Positions 28,157 to 38,242 are shown, numbered from the stretch's first letter. The stretch is DNA of 64,000 bases from an uncultured Rhodopila sp. (GCA_903851415.1 CAINOE010000049.1:62001-126000), one strand, 5' to 3'. The notes: a model not told the origin generated them from the sequence alone. A program made the numbers and translations.

Positions 28157-28523
28157 CTGCGGCTCCCCGCGGCGGAGCAGAGCGTGCCTGGCGACGGGTC
28201 CATGTCGAATCGAGCGGATTGGCAGGCGGAATGGTTCAAACCGTTCGCCGCGTGACCTCGAGCTCGCGAAACACCGGTGTCGTCGGATACCGCTCCGCCA
28301 TTGCGGGCGGTCTCCTGATCCTCTGAAGGTCCATCCGGCAAGGCAGGAGCTCAATCCGTCACGCCGCGACGGGTCGCAGGCGCGGCAAAAAACGCAGGCG
28401 TTCGAGAACCAGCCGCCCGCCTGCGCGGCTCAGCCGGCGAGTCCAGGTCAGCACGCCGGCCGGCTCCCGGCCACTTTGTTGCTTGTGGGTCAATGACTCG
28501 GCACCGTATAGGTTCTCCGGAAA
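28157..28523. other. Intergenic region before the glycosyltransferases
   Basis: About 370 bases with no supported gene. The minus-strand frame ending at 28359 is antisense to the GT2 gene. No clear promoter; TTGTTGC...GACTCGGCACCGTATAGG near 28480-28512 is the only -35/-10-like arrangement. Confidence 0.4.
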
Positions 28524-29414
28524 ATGCCGGAAGAGACCATGCCGTTTCCCCTGGGTATCGGGATCATCACCTACAATCGCAAGGCCACGGTCGCCGCAAC
28601 GATCGCGCGGGTGCGGGCGCTGACCCGCGAACCGCACGCCGCGCTGGTGGTCGCCGATGACGGCTCCAGCGACGGCACCCCGGGCATGCTGCGGGAGATG
28701 CGGGTGCCGGTGGTCGCGGGCATCAACATGGGCATCGCCTGGAACAAGAACCGCGCCCTGTTCGTGCTGTCGCAGCTTCTCGGTTGCGAGACCGTGATCC
28801 TGCTGGAGGACGACGCGCAGCCGAACGAGGCCGGGTGGGAGGCGCAGTGGATGGCGGCGGCGCGGCGCTGGGGCCATGTCAACTACGCCGGGACCTGGTT
28901 GCGGCACCATTTCCTGTCGGGCAGCGGAACCGCGGATGATCCGGTCAGGGCGACGATGGTCACCGCGCAATGCGCCGCCTATTCGCGCGGCGCCCTGACC
29001 TACGCCGGTTATTTCGACCCCAGATTCCGCGGATTCGGGCATGAACATGTCGAGCATACGCGGCGCATGATCCGGCTCGGCTATGGCGGCGGCGTTGAAC
29101 AGCGCGACGGCAAGGAGCAGGTGATCTTCCACCTGATCACCGGCGGCGTGGGCGTGGTGGAGAGCACGAGCCATGGCGACGCCGCGGCAGCCGACAGGAA
29201 CCTTTTGCTGGCGCGCCAGTTGATGGCCGAGCAAGGCTACCGCGCGCCCTGGGGCAACGACAGCCAGTTGCGCCAGTTCCGCTCGGAAGCGGAAAGCAGT
29301 TTTGCCGGCGATCCGGTCCGCTTCGCGCTGCACGGCGCTCCCGCGGATAAAGTCCCCGCCGGCAGCCCGGGCCGCGGCCTGCTGGCGCGCTTGCTGGGCG
29401 CCGCCGGCCGATGA
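28524..29414 (+). CDS. Glycosyltransferase family 2
   Basis: A 296-residue GT-A glycosyltransferase. The N-terminus PLGIGIITYNRKATVAATIA and the nucleotide-sugar site LVVADDGSSDGT are typical; the DxD-like metal site is in VILLEDDAQPNEAG. FGHEHVEHTRRMIRLGYGGG is the C-terminal catalytic block. No membrane segment. The ATG at 28539 has a purine-rich GGAAGAG before it and is an alternative start. The stop overlaps the ATG of the next, very large glycosyltransferase gene by 4 nt, so both likely build the same glycan. Confidence 0.85.
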   Translation: MPEETMPFPLGIGIITYNRKATVAATIARVRALTREPHAALVVADDGSSDGTPGMLREMRVPVVAGINMGIAWNKNRALFVLSQLLGCETVILLEDDAQPNEAGWEAQWMAAARRWGHVNYAGTWLRHHFLSGSGTADDPVRATMVTAQCAAYSRGALTYAGYFDPRFRGFGHEHVEHTRRMIRLGYGGGVEQRDGKEQVIFHLITGGVGVVESTSHGDAAAADRNLLLARQLMAEQGYRAPWGNDSQLRQFRSEAESSFAGDPVRFALHGAPADKVPAGSPGRGLLARLLGAAGR

Positions 29415-32400
29415 CGCAATGGAAGGATCAGCAGGAGGCAAACCTCGCCCTGGCGATGTCGGGATTCCTCGACGCCGCCTGGTACTCGTCGCGTTATCCC
29501 GATGTCGTGGCCGCCGGGATCGATCCGCTGCTGCACTTCATCCGCTTCGGCGTGGATGAAAGACGCGATCCGAATCGTTTCTTCGACTGCGCGTGGTACT
29601 CCGAACACTACGCCGATGTGCAGGCCAGCGGCGTTCACCCGCTGCTGCACTACCTGGGTCACGGGGCGGCGGAACTGCGCGATCCGCATCCCCGGTTCGA
29701 CGCGGCCTGGTATGTCGACCAGCATCCGGAAGCCACCGCGAACCCGCTGCTGTACCATATCCGCACCGGAACCGGGCGCGGCTATTTGACGGAAAAGCCG
29801 TTGACGATCGCGGATTACCTGGCGTCCGAGAAACGGCTCCCGGAGCCGCCGGACACCGTCGTGGCCGATATCGTCATCCCGGTCTACAAGGGCCTGTCCG
29901 AAACCCGCCGCTGCCTGAAGTCGGTGCTTGCCGGCAAGGACCCGGTGCGGGGCGAGATCATCGTTGTGGACGACCACTCGCCGGAGCCGAAACTCAGCGC
30001 CTGGCTCGACACGCTGGCCGCTTCGGGGCAGATCAGGCTGGTGCGCAACCGCCGCAACCAGGGCTTCGTGCGTTCGGTCAACACCGGGATGCAGGCAGCC
30101 GGCGATCATGATGTCGTGCTGCTGAACAGCGATACCGAGGTTCCGCCGGGTTGGCTGACGCGGCTGGCGGCGCAGGCCTATGCCGCGCCGCGAACCGCCA
30201 CGGTGTCGCCTATGTCGAACAACGCAACGATCTGCGGGTGGCCGAACGATGAAGGCGGCCCGGTCGCGCTTGGCAGGACGGCGCTGGAAATCGATGCGCT
30301 GTGCCGCACCGTCAACGCCGGCCGATCCGTTTCTACCCCAACAACGGTCGGCTTTTGCATGTATATCCGGCGCGCGGCGCTGACCGAGGTGGGAGATTTC
30401 GACGCCGAACGGTTCGGCCTCGGCTATGGCGAGGAGAATGATTTCTGCCTGCGGGCGGCCGCGTCCGGCTGGCGCCATCTTATTGCCTGCGATACGTTTG
30501 TCTACCATAAGGGGTCCGTCAGCTTCGGCGCCCGGGCGCAGGCCATGTCGAAGCGCGCGGGCGAACTGCTGTTGGAACGGTACCCGGGCTACAACCGCGA
30601 TATTGCCGCGCATGTGAAGTTGGACGCCATCGGGCCGTTCCGCTTCGCCCTGACCGGCGCGGTGCTGAAACGCTCGGGATTGCCAGTCCTGCTGATGGTA
30701 TCGCACGGGCTGGGCGGCGGCGTGCGCCGGCACATCCAGAGCATCATCGAACGCCTGGACGGCCAGGCGCACGGTCTGCTGCTGGAATCCAGCGCCCGCG
30801 GAGCGACCCTGAGCATTCCGGCGCTGCCCGGCCATCCGGTGCTGGCGCTGCCGCCGGAGCGGCTGGAAGACCTTGTCAAGGTGCTGCGCCATTGCGGCGT
30901 GGGCCGGGTGCACGTGCATCATCTGCTCGGGATGGACCTGGACGTGCGGACGCTGATCAAACGGCTCGGCGTGCCGTTCGACCTGACCGTGCACGACTAC
31001 CTCGCGATCTGTCCGCAGGTGAATCTGCTGCCGTCGCCATCGCAGCTTTACTGCGGCGAGCCCGTGATCGCGGCGTGCAATGCCTGCATCTCGGCGCGTC
31101 CGTCGCACGGCGCCCGCGACATCCTGTCATGGCGGGCGGAGCGGGCCTGGCAGTTCCAGGATGCTGAGCGGATCTTTTGCCCCAGCAACGACACGTTGTC
31201 GCGCGTGCGACGCTATGGACCTGGAGATTCCGCGGTTGTCGTTCCGCACGATCCGGTTGCAGCCGGCGCCTGGCCGGCGCGCGTGGCGCCGCCGGGCCAG
31301 GACAAGCTGCGCATTGCGGTTTTGGGCGTCCTGGCGGACCACAAGGGCGCCCGCATGGCCGCCGCTGTCGCCGAAGCCTGCGACCCCGAAACCACCGAAA
31401 TCCACCTCATCGGCTATACCGAAGACAATTTCCCCACGCCCGCGCTGAAGCGGATGACGGTCACCGGCCGCTACACGGACGCGGAGCTGCCGGGACTGAT
31501 CGACAGGATTGCGCCGCACATCGTCTGGTTCCCGGCGTCGTCGCCTGAAACGTTCAGCTATACCCTGAGCGTAGCGATCGAATCCGGCCTGCCGATCGCC
31601 GCGCACGAGATCGGGTCGATTCCAGAACGTCTGCGCGGACGGCCGTTCACCTGGCTGGCGGACCACCGGACCTCGCCCGCGGAGTGGATTGCCCTGTTCG
31701 ACGGCATCCGCGCGGCACTGCGGGCCGGGGCCGCCGGCGCACCGGCCGTCAAACGCGATGAGGTGAAGGACTTTTACCGGACGGATTATCTGCTGCCGGC
31801 CACGGCAAAGCGCCGGGCGCGGCAAAGCCGCCACCGGCCGGTCATCGCTATAGTCCCGGAACGATACGATACAGGACAGCCGACCCCCTGCGCTTTCATC
31901 CGGCTGCTGCAGCCGCTCGATCATCCGGCTATCGGCGGCGATTTCGAGCTGCGGTTTGCGGACGCGAAGTCGGTGCTCGACATGGAAGCCGATATTGTCG
32001 TGACACAGCGCTACGCCCTTCCCGACATCAGATCGGTTGAGGCGCTCGCCGCCCACGCCCGGAACACCGGCGCCACGCTGCTGTACGATCTCGACGACGA
32101 CCTGCTGAACGTCGCCCGCACCCACCCGGAAGCAGAGACCCTGCGGCCGAAGGCGCCGACGGTCCGCCGCATCCTCGGCCTGGCGGACGCGGTGTGGGTG
32201 TCCACCGCGCCGCTGGCGGAAACTCTGAAGAGGACCGCGCAGGACATCGCGGTGGTGCCCAACGGGCTGGATGAGCGGATCTGGGCGGCGGCCCCGCCGA
32301 ACCATCCGCCTCCGTCCGGTCCGGCGCGCCTGTTCTGCATGGGCACGACGACGCATGAGCGGGACTTCGCGATGATCCTGCCGGTGCTGGTCCGGCTGAA

Positions 32401-32899
32401 GGAGGAGTTCGCCGGCGATGTCGAGATCGACCTCATCGGCATGACCGTCTCCACCGGCCTGCCGCCCGGGATCAACCGCGTGGACGTGCCGCACCAGGCC
32501 AGCCTGTCCTACCCCGGGTTCGTCAACTGGCTGACCACGGTGCGGCCGGGCTGGCATATCGGCCTGGCCCCCCTGCTCGATACACCGTTCAACCGGTCGA
32601 AGTCGGCGATCAAGGTGATGGACTATACCGCCCTGGGCCTGGCGGTGGTGGCGTCCGACGTGGGGGTGTATCGCGGGTCCGCCGCGGGCGGTGCGGCCGG
32701 ACAGTTGGTTGCGAACGATCCTCGCGCCTGGCACGCGGCGCTCGGCTGGCTGATCCGGAACCGGGCGCTGCGGCTGTCCCTGGCCGCCGCGGCGCGCCCG
32801 GCGTTCCTTGCCGCATCCAGCCTCGCCGCCCAGGCGGAGGCGCGGCGCGCGGCCTGGCTGCGGCTGCTGAGCAAGCGGCGCGTCGAAACCGCGGCATGA
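29411..32899 (+). CDS. Multidomain glycosyltransferase (repeats + GT2 + two GT4-like domains)
   Basis: A 1162-residue cytoplasmic protein. Residues 17-135 hold three repeats of about 40 residues of the type FLDAAWYSSRYPDVVAAGID, FFDCAWYSEHYADVQASGVH and RFDAAWYVDQHPEAT. Residues about 148-400 are a GT2 domain (VADIVIPVYKGLSETRRCLK; VVDDHSPEP; LLNSDTEVPPGW; FGLGYGEENDFCLRAAASGW). Residues about 425-770 and 800-1150 look like GT-B domains (LLMVSHGLGGGVRRHIQSII; VVPNGLDERIWAA; NRSKSAIKVMDYTALGLAVV). Such fusions assemble rhamnan-like or O-antigen-like chains. It is coupled to the GT2 gene by a 4-nt overlap. Linkages and sugars are unknown. Confidence 0.88.
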   Translation: MTQWKDQQEANLALAMSGFLDAAWYSSRYPDVVAAGIDPLLHFIRFGVDERRDPNRFFDCAWYSEHYADVQASGVHPLLHYLGHGAAELRDPHPRFDAAWYVDQHPEATANPLLYHIRTGTGRGYLTEKPLTIADYLASEKRLPEPPDTVVADIVIPVYKGLSETRRCLKSVLAGKDPVRGEIIVVDDHSPEPKLSAWLDTLAASGQIRLVRNRRNQGFVRSVNTGMQAAGDHDVVLLNSDTEVPPGWLTRLAAQAYAAPRTATVSPMSNNATICGWPNDEGGPVALGRTALEIDALCRTVNAGRSVSTPTTVGFCMYIRRAALTEVGDFDAERFGLGYGEENDFCLRAAASGWRHLIACDTFVYHKGSVSFGARAQAMSKRAGELLLERYPGYNRDIAAHVKLDAIGPFRFALTGAVLKRSGLPVLLMVSHGLGGGVRRHIQSIIERLDGQAHGLLLESSARGATLSIPALPGHPVLALPPERLEDLVKVLRHCGVGRVHVHHLLGMDLDVRTLIKRLGVPFDLTVHDYLAICPQVNLLPSPSQLYCGEPVIAACNACISARPSHGARDILSWRAERAWQFQDAERIFCPSNDTLSRVRRYGPGDSAVVVPHDPVAAGAWPARVAPPGQDKLRIAVLGVLADHKGARMAAAVAEACDPETTEIHLIGYTEDNFPTPALKRMTVTGRYTDAELPGLIDRIAPHIVWFPASSPETFSYTLSVAIESGLPIAAHEIGSIPERLRGRPFTWLADHRTSPAEWIALFDGIRAALRAGAAGAPAVKRDEVKDFYRTDYLLPATAKRRARQSRHRPVIAIVPERYDTGQPTPCAFIRLLQPLDHPAIGGDFELRFADAKSVLDMEADIVVTQRYALPDIRSVEALAAHARNTGATLLYDLDDDLLNVARTHPEAETLRPKAPTVRRILGLADAVWVSTAPLAETLKRTAQDIAVVPNGLDERIWAAAPPNHPPPSGPARLFCMGTTTHERDFAMILPVLVRLKEEFAGDVEIDLIGMTVSTGLPPGINRVDVPHQASLSYPGFVNWLTTVRPGWHIGLAPLLDTPFNRSKSAIKVMDYTALGLAVVASDVGVYRGSAAGGAAGQLVANDPRAWHAALGWLIRNRALRLSLAAAARPAFLAASSLAAQAEARRAAWLRLLSKRRVETAA

Positions 32900-32934
32900 C
32901 TTGCGGGATCGCTGCGCTGGTCTAACTAAGCAGC

Positions 32935-33756
32935 ATGAACGCGATAACATCATTGCCGGAACGCGGCGTGCTGGCGATCGAGGGCGGCGACCGGGTCGCC
33001 TTCCTCCAGGGGCTGGTTTCGAACGATGTCGAGTCGGCGGCGCCGGGCCGCGCGGTGTGGGCGGCCCTGCTGACGCCGCAGGGCAAATGGCTGGCGGATT
33101 TCTTCATTTTCGCCGGTTCGGACGCGCTGCTGCTGGACTGCGAGCGGGCGCAGATTCCCGAACTCGTGCGGCGCCTGACCCGCTACCGCCTGCGCATGGA
33201 GGTAACGTTGCGGCCCGATCCCGCGCTGCACGTTCATGTCGCATGGCCCAGTCAGCCGGATGCCGCGGGCATCATGGCGCCGGATCCGCGGCTGCCCGGA
33301 TTCGCGTGGCGAATCCTCACCGAAACGCCACTGGAGGCGACGGCGACTCCGGAGGATTGGGACCGTTATCGTTTGGCCGCCGGGCTGCCCGACGGCTCCA
33401 GGGACATCGAGGCGGATCGCGGCGTGCTGCTGGAGGCCGGATTCGATGAACTGGACGGCGTGTCCTGGTCGAAGGGCTGCTACATGGGGCAGGAGCTGAC
33501 CGCGCGGACGAAGTATCGCGGCCTGGTCAAGCGGCGGCTGGTTCCGGTGCAGATCGAAGGCAAGCTGCCGCCGCCAGGCACCCCGGTTCTGCGCGATGGC
33601 CAGGAGGTCGGAACAATGCGGTCGGGCCGGGATCGCCTGGGCCTGGCCTCGTTGCGCCTGGATGCGCTTGAGGAGAGCCTTCGGTGCGGCGAGTCGGTGC
33701 TGACGCCGCGCGTGCCGAAGTGGATGCGCCTGCCCGCGGGCGCGGGAGAAGGCTGA
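32935..33756 (+). CDS. ygfZ: YgfZ/GcvT-domain folate-binding protein
   Basis: A 273-residue protein of the YgfZ (IbaG57-like COG0354) family that supports iron-sulfur cluster enzymes with folate. The diagnostic KGCYMGQELTARTKYRGLVK contains the conserved Cys. The N-terminus ERGVLAIEGGDRVAFLQGLV then SNDV is the GcvT-like folate fold. The ATG is at 32935 after a CTAAGCAGC leader, so the RBS is weak. It starts 35 nt after the glycosyltransferase stop and may be cotranscribed, without functional link. Confidence 0.92.
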   Translation: MNAITSLPERGVLAIEGGDRVAFLQGLVSNDVESAAPGRAVWAALLTPQGKWLADFFIFAGSDALLLDCERAQIPELVRRLTRYRLRMEVTLRPDPALHVHVAWPSQPDAAGIMAPDPRLPGFAWRILTETPLEATATPEDWDRYRLAAGLPDGSRDIEADRGVLLEAGFDELDGVSWSKGCYMGQELTARTKYRGLVKRRLVPVQIEGKLPPPGTPVLRDGQEVGTMRSGRDRLGLASLRLDALEESLRCGESVLTPRVPKWMRLPAGAGEG

Positions 33757-34236
33757 CGAGAGCCTGCTTGCCCCGGAGACCGGGTTGTCGCGAGGCGGTG
33801 GTGGCCGCCGCCTGCTGCTTCCGCAGCATCGGCCAGGCGTAAACAGGCCGGTGGCGGAGGGCCAAACGGTTGCAGCCGGAGCTTCACCGGACGCCGGTCC
33901 GGCACCGGCTCGCGCAGGTGTTGACTTCCGCGATATTATCATGAGTCAATAACTGAATTGTCGTGGAATTAACTTCGACTTTTTGATTTCCTCTCTCATT
34001 GTATCAAATTTGAGCCGATCGCGGACGTCGGGTTGACCGACGCCTCGGCGGTTTCCGGGGGCTGGACGCCGCCTGCGGTCCGCCGGCCCGATCGTCTGGC
34101 GGGTTGTCTAAAACTGCAAAACCCTAACCGAAGGGCGCATTCTATCGGGGTTTGGTTGTGCCTCTGCGCAACGCACATGCCTTGGATAGCGCCCTTCCAG
34201 CCCTTGCAAAAAATCACAAAAATTTGCAACTAGAGG
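33757..34236. other. Intergenic region, partly AT-rich
   Basis: Bases 33920-34015 and 34190-34260 are markedly AT-rich for this genome. TTGACT (33921-33926) and AGTCAA (33944-33949) form a 6-bp inverted repeat with a 17-bp spacer. No gene was found; the in-frame upstream extension of the kinase frame (from 34152) lacks homology. Confidence 0.45.
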
Positions 34237-34264
34237 TTGTCAACGCAAATTCTTGTGGTATTGT
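34237..34264 (+). promoter_or_regulatory. Sigma-70-like promoter of the hybrid kinase
   Basis: TTGTCA (34237-34242), 16-nt spacer, TATTGT (34259-34264), about 60 nt before the ATG at 34326. The elements match the housekeeping consensus in 4 of 6 positions each or better and lie in an AT-rich patch. Inferred only. Confidence 0.4.
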
Positions 34265-34325
34265 GTCACATCTGCTCGCCCGGAATGGCGACAGAGCCGG
34301 AGCGGGCGATCCAGCGGAGAAGGCC

Positions 34326-36050
34326 ATGGGTACATCGGCAATAACCGATTCAATTCCTATCGGTTCGCATGACGTCAGTGCCGGGCCGCCGCGACCGCCA
34401 GCCGGCTTTTGGCCGTGGTTGCGCGATCTGCGGCATACCGGCGCCAATACCCTGCGGTCGGACTGGCCGGTTGCGGTCCTGATGACCGGGGTTGTGCTGA
34501 TGATCGCCGATTCCTGGAACGGCCATCAGACCGGGGAGGCGCCTGCGGCCGGTTCGGTGGGCGGTCTTGCATCGATCCATACGATCGCCAGCCTGGCCCT
34601 GACATGCGCGACCGTCTTGTCCGCCCTTGTCATGGTGCTGCAAAGGCGGGCGCTGACCGCCGCCCGGCAGACCCTGGCACAACCGCCGGACATAGCCGCC
34701 GACAGCCGGAGCGACCTGTATTGCGCCAGGGCGGCCGCGCGTCAGTGTTGCGATTGGCGGCCGTGCGGCGATGCCCTCGCCGGTCCCGTCGCGAGTTGCG
34801 ACGCTGCCATCGCGGAAGCGGCCGCCGAAGCCTGGCAGCCCCGGGGAGCCGAATTTGAGTGTGTCGCCGAACTGCAACCTGAGGCCGGAGAGAGTCCGGC
34901 CGAAGCAGCCTCCGCCGCGATGCTGTCCCTGCATGCCGAACGCATGCAGGCGCTCGGCCAGTTGGCCGCCGGGGTTGCGCATGATTTCAACAATCTGCTG
35001 AGCGCCGTGCAGGGCAGCGCCAGCCTCATCGCGCGCCACGCAGACGAACCCGATTCGACCCGCCGGCACGCCGGCATGATCCTGGACGCGACCGCACGCG
35101 GTCAATCGATCACGCATCGCCTGCTCAGCTTCGTCCGGCGCGAGGAGAGCCGGCCGGAACCGGTTGACCCGAGGTCGGTGCTGGACGCCTTGCATCAGAT
35201 CGCGAGCCACACGCTCGGGCCTCGGATCGCGGTCCGGGTCGAGGCCACCTGCCCCTTGCCGCGCGTGATGGCAGACCGGGGCCAGTTGGAAACCGCCCTG
35301 GTGAACCTCGCAATCAACGCCCGGGACGCCATGCCGGAGGGCGGCACGCTGACCTTGGCCGCCGCGCTGGAGGTGGTGGCGGACGGCGCCGGCCATCCAG
35401 CCGTCGAGGCTCCCGGGACATATATCCGCCTTTCGGTCAGCGATACCGGCACCGGGATCGATTGTTCATTGCTTGAACGGATTCTGGAGCCGTTCTTCAC
35501 CACCAAACCGGCGGGCCAGGGCACCGGTCTGGGCCTGCCGATGGCAAAGGCGTTTGCCGAGCAAAGCGGCGGCGGCCTCGCTGTTGACAGCAGCCCCGGC
35601 CGGGGTACGACCGTAGGCCTCTGGCTGCCGATCGCGCCTGCCGAAGCGGATGCCGTCCCGGCAGCGCGCGCGGCGAAACGGGTTCTGCTGGCGGAGGATG
35701 ATCCCATGGTCAGCGAAACCCTGGCCGCGGTGCTCGAGGACGCGGGCTATGCCGTTGCGCTCGCCCGGACCGGAGCGGAGGCGCTGGCGGAGCTGCACGG
35801 TCCGGCGCCGGTCGATGCGCTGGTAACCGACCTGTCGATCCGCGAACTTGGGGGACTGGCCCTGATCGACGAAGCGCATCGCTGCTGTCCGGGCCTGCCG
35901 GCGATCCTGCTGACAGCCTGTCCGGACATGGACGCGGCTCTGGCAATGAAAGGCGCCTTCAGCGGCGCTTTTTCGCTGCTGCGCAAGCCGGTCAGCGCGA
36001 TGCACCTTGTCGCCCGGATCGAGTCGCTGATCGTGGCGGCGGCCGGCTGA
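34326..36050 (+). CDS. Hybrid sensor histidine kinase with receiver domain
   Basis: A 574-residue membrane kinase. Two N-terminal membrane helices (PVAVLMTGVVLMIADSW; ASLALTCATVLSALVMVL) with almost no periplasmic loop; a Cys-rich linker; HisKA with GQLAAGVAHDFNNLLSAVQG (His near residue 220); ATPase domain with NARDAMPEGGTL, DTGTGID, EPFFTTKPAGQGTGLGLPMA; and a C-terminal receiver with VLLAEDDPMVSETL, phospho-acceptor Asp in VTDLSIRELGG, and FSLLRKPVSAMHL. ATG at 34326 follows GGAGA by 5 nt. The receiver lacks an output domain, so it may act as a phosphatase-type or relay module. Same subfamily as the kinases at 1 and 56171. Confidence 0.9.
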   Translation: MGTSAITDSIPIGSHDVSAGPPRPPAGFWPWLRDLRHTGANTLRSDWPVAVLMTGVVLMIADSWNGHQTGEAPAAGSVGGLASIHTIASLALTCATVLSALVMVLQRRALTAARQTLAQPPDIAADSRSDLYCARAAARQCCDWRPCGDALAGPVASCDAAIAEAAAEAWQPRGAEFECVAELQPEAGESPAEAASAAMLSLHAERMQALGQLAAGVAHDFNNLLSAVQGSASLIARHADEPDSTRRHAGMILDATARGQSITHRLLSFVRREESRPEPVDPRSVLDALHQIASHTLGPRIAVRVEATCPLPRVMADRGQLETALVNLAINARDAMPEGGTLTLAAALEVVADGAGHPAVEAPGTYIRLSVSDTGTGIDCSLLERILEPFFTTKPAGQGTGLGLPMAKAFAEQSGGGLAVDSSPGRGTTVGLWLPIAPAEADAVPAARAAKRVLLAEDDPMVSETLAAVLEDAGYAVALARTGAEALAELHGPAPVDALVTDLSIRELGGLALIDEAHRCCPGLPAILLTACPDMDAALAMKGAFSGAFSLLRKPVSAMHLVARIESLIVAAAG

Positions 36051-36060
36051 GCGCACCCCG

Positions 36061-36120
36061 GCGTCATGGCCCGGCTTGTCCAGGCCATCCCCGCCAGCAC
36101 GGCCCGGATAAGCCGTGGCA
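36061..36120. repeat. REP-like repeat, degenerate copy
   Basis: GTCATGGCCCGGCTTGTCC (from 36063) with an imperfect partner GGCCCGGATAAGCCGTGGCA (36101-36120) on the opposite orientation. The same consensus as the perfect pair at 43553. It lies between convergent genes. Confidence 0.65.
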
Positions 36121-36143
36121 TCGCGGCAGGGGCCGATTTACAG

Positions 36144-36692
36144 CTACCCCGCCACCAGGGTCCGGACCAGACGCTGCGCCGCGGCATCCGACCAGTCGGC
36201 AGCGCCCTCGAGCCGGGCGACGACGAGGCCGGCGGTATCGATCACCACCGTCGTCGGGATGCCGCGCGCATTGAATGCCCGCGCCAGCGCGCCCTTCGGG
36301 TCCAGCAGCACCGGCAATCCGGTGATGGCATGCCCGTCATACCACGCCCGCACCGCATCGGCGCCGCCGCGGTCCGAGGACAGCGGCAGCACCGCGATGT
36401 CCTGCGGCGCCAGCGCTTTCGACAGAGCCTCCAGCGACGGCATCTCCGCCACGCAGGGGGCGCACCAGGTCGCCCACAGGTTGACAACCATGCCGCGGCC
36501 CTTGAACTCGGACAGATGGTGGCTGGCGCCGTCCGCCGTCACGAACACGCCGTCCGGCGGTTCGGCGGCGGGAATCACCGGTGTCAGATTTTGCACCAGC
36601 GGCGGCAATTCGGCGGCGAGCGGTTTGCGCGGCGCGGCCCACGCCGCTAGGGTGGCCGCCGCCGCGCCCGGGAGCATCCTGCGGCGGATCAT
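36144..36692 (-). CDS. TlpA/ResA-like thioredoxin-fold protein
   Basis: A 182-residue exported thiol-disulfide protein. A Tat-like signal begins [20 protein letters not shown]; mature start near LAAELPP. The redox centre is [12 protein letters not shown], and the cis-Pro is in [15 protein letters not shown]. Such proteins reduce apocytochrome c or other periplasmic thiols. The ATG at 36692 is preferred since upstream residues are antisense to argH. GGGAGG lies 11 nt upstream. Divergent from argH with only 18 nt between starts, so both promoters overlap the coding ends. Confidence 0.85.
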   Translation of the reverse strand: MIRRRMLPGAAAATLAAWAAPRKPLAAELPPLVQNLTPVIPAAEPPDGVFVTADGASHHLSEFKGRGMVVNLWATWCAPCVAEMPSLEALSKALAPQDIAVLPLSSDRGGADAVRAWYDGHAITGLPVLLDPKGALARAFNARGIPTTVVIDTAGLVVARLEGAADWSDAAAQRLVRTLVAG

Positions 36693-36710
36693 CGAGCTGG
36701 AACCTCCCAA

Positions 36711-38120
36711 GTGACCGACACGCCTGCCCCGCCCGACAAGCCGGCCAACATGCAGTGGGGCGGCCGCTTCGCCGGCGGTCCCTCGGCGATCATGCAGGAC
36801 ATCAACGCCTCCATCGGGTTCGACCGCAAGCTGTGGCGGCAGGACATACGCGGCTCGCTCGCCCACGCCGCCATGCTGGCGAGCATCGGCTTGCTGAGCG
36901 CGGAACATGAGGCCGCGGTGCGCGGCGGTCTAGAGGCGATCGCCGCCGAAATCGAGGCCGGCCGCTTCGCCTTCGATGTCGCGCTGGAAGACATCCACAT
37001 GAACATCGAGGCGCGGCTGACCGAGCGCATCGGCGAGGCCGGCAAGCGGCTGCACACCGCGCGCAGCCGCAACGACCAGGTGGCGACGGATTTTCGCCTG
37101 TGGGTGCGCGACGCGATCGACGGGCTGTCGGCGCAGGTGGCGGACGTGATGCTGGCGCTGGCTCGGCGGGCGGCGGAGCATGCCGGCGACCCGATGCCGG
37201 GGTTCACGCATTTGCAGACGGCGCAGCCGGTGACGTTCGGGCACCATCTGCTGGCCTATGTCGAAATGCTGGACCGCGACCGCGGGCGGCTGGCGGATTG
37301 CCGGCGGCGGCTGAACGTTTGTCCGCTCGGGTCCGCCGCGCTGGCCGGCACGTCGTTCCCGATCGACCGCGACATGACCGCCTCGGCGCTCGGCTTCGAC
37401 CGTCCCGCGGCGAATTCGCTGGATGCGGTGTCGGACCGGGATTTCGCGCTGGAGTTCCTGTCGGCCGCGGCGATCAGCGCGGTGCACCTGTCGCGGCTGG
37501 CCGAGGAGATCGTCATCTGGTGCAGCGCGCCGTATCGCTTCATCCGGCTGTCGGATGCGTTCACCACCGGGTCCTCGATCATGCCGCAGAAGCGCAATCC
37601 GGACGCGGCGGAGCTGGTGCGGGCCAAGACCGGGCGGGTGACCGGCGCTCTGGTGGCGCTGCTGACGGTGATGAAGGGCCTGCCGCTGGCCTATGCGAAG
37701 GACATGCAGGAGGACAAGGAGCCGGTGTTCGACGCCGCCGAGGCCTGGGCGCTGTCGCTGGCGGCGACGGCGGGGATGGTGCGGGACCTGGTGCCGGACA
37801 CGGCGCGGATGCGGGCGTTCGCCGGCTCGGGCTTCGCCACGGCGACGGACCTGGCGGACTGGCTGGTGCGGGTGCTGCGGCTGCCGTTCCGCAGCGCGCA
37901 TCATGTCACCGGGCGGCTGGTGGCGCTGGCGGAGGCGCGGGGCGTGGACCTGGCCGGGTTGTCGCTGGCGGAGATGCAATCGGTTGAGCCGGGAATTTCG
38001 CCGGACGTATTTTCGGTGCTGACGGTGGAGGCTTCGGTGGCGTCCCGGGTAAGCTACGGCGGGACGGCGCCGGCGAATGTGGCCGAGCAGGCGGCGCGCT
38101 GGCTGGCGGTGCTGGCGTGA
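36711..38120 (+). CDS. argH: Argininosuccinate lyase
   Basis: A 469-residue enzyme of the fumarase/aspartase superfamily, last step of arginine synthesis (argininosuccinate to arginine and fumarate). Signature [17 protein letters not shown]; other blocks [37 protein letters not shown] and [22 protein letters not shown] at 36711 is taken as start; an ATG 39 nt further in (before QWGGRF) is the alternative. Next gene, a tiny lipoprotein, overlaps the stop by 3 nt, matching the alphaproteobacterial argH-lptM order. Confidence 0.95.
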   Translation: MTDTPAPPDKPANMQWGGRFAGGPSAIMQDINASIGFDRKLWRQDIRGSLAHAAMLASIGLLSAEHEAAVRGGLEAIAAEIEAGRFAFDVALEDIHMNIEARLTERIGEAGKRLHTARSRNDQVATDFRLWVRDAIDGLSAQVADVMLALARRAAEHAGDPMPGFTHLQTAQPVTFGHHLLAYVEMLDRDRGRLADCRRRLNVCPLGSAALAGTSFPIDRDMTASALGFDRPAANSLDAVSDRDFALEFLSAAAISAVHLSRLAEEIVIWCSAPYRFIRLSDAFTTGSSIMPQKRNPDAAELVRAKTGRVTGALVALLTVMKGLPLAYAKDMQEDKEPVFDAAEAWALSLAATAGMVRDLVPDTARMRAFAGSGFATATDLADWLVRVLRLPFRSAHHVTGRLVALAEARGVDLAGLSLAEMQSVEPGISPDVFSVLTVEASVASRVSYGGTAPANVAEQAARWLAVLA

Positions 38121-38242
38121 GGCCGATTCTGATCCTGCTGGCGGCGACGGTGCTGCTGGTTGCGTGCGGCAAGAAGGGTCCGCCCGACCCGCCGGGACCG
38201 CCGGAGAGGATCATTTATCCGAAGGGCTATCCGACGCGGTAG
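38117..38242 (+). CDS. Small lipoprotein, LptM (YifL)-like
   Basis: 41 residues from a GTG at 38117 that overlaps the argH stop (GTGA). It reads [19 protein letters not shown] then PPDPPGPP: a lipoprotein signal with the lipobox VAC (Cys17) followed by the Gly-Lys-Lys-Gly-Pro-Pro motif of LptM. In E. coli LptM mimics LPS and helps assembly of the LptD translocon. In alphaproteobacteria the gene commonly sits between argH and lysA; here lysA does not follow. Confidence 0.8.
   Translation: MRPILILLAATVLLVACGKKGPPDPPGPPERIIYPKGYPTR

Noticed and set aside
29237..31108. 623-codon minus-strand frame opposite the glycosyltransferases
   Set aside because: Antisense to well-supported GT domains; no family motif.
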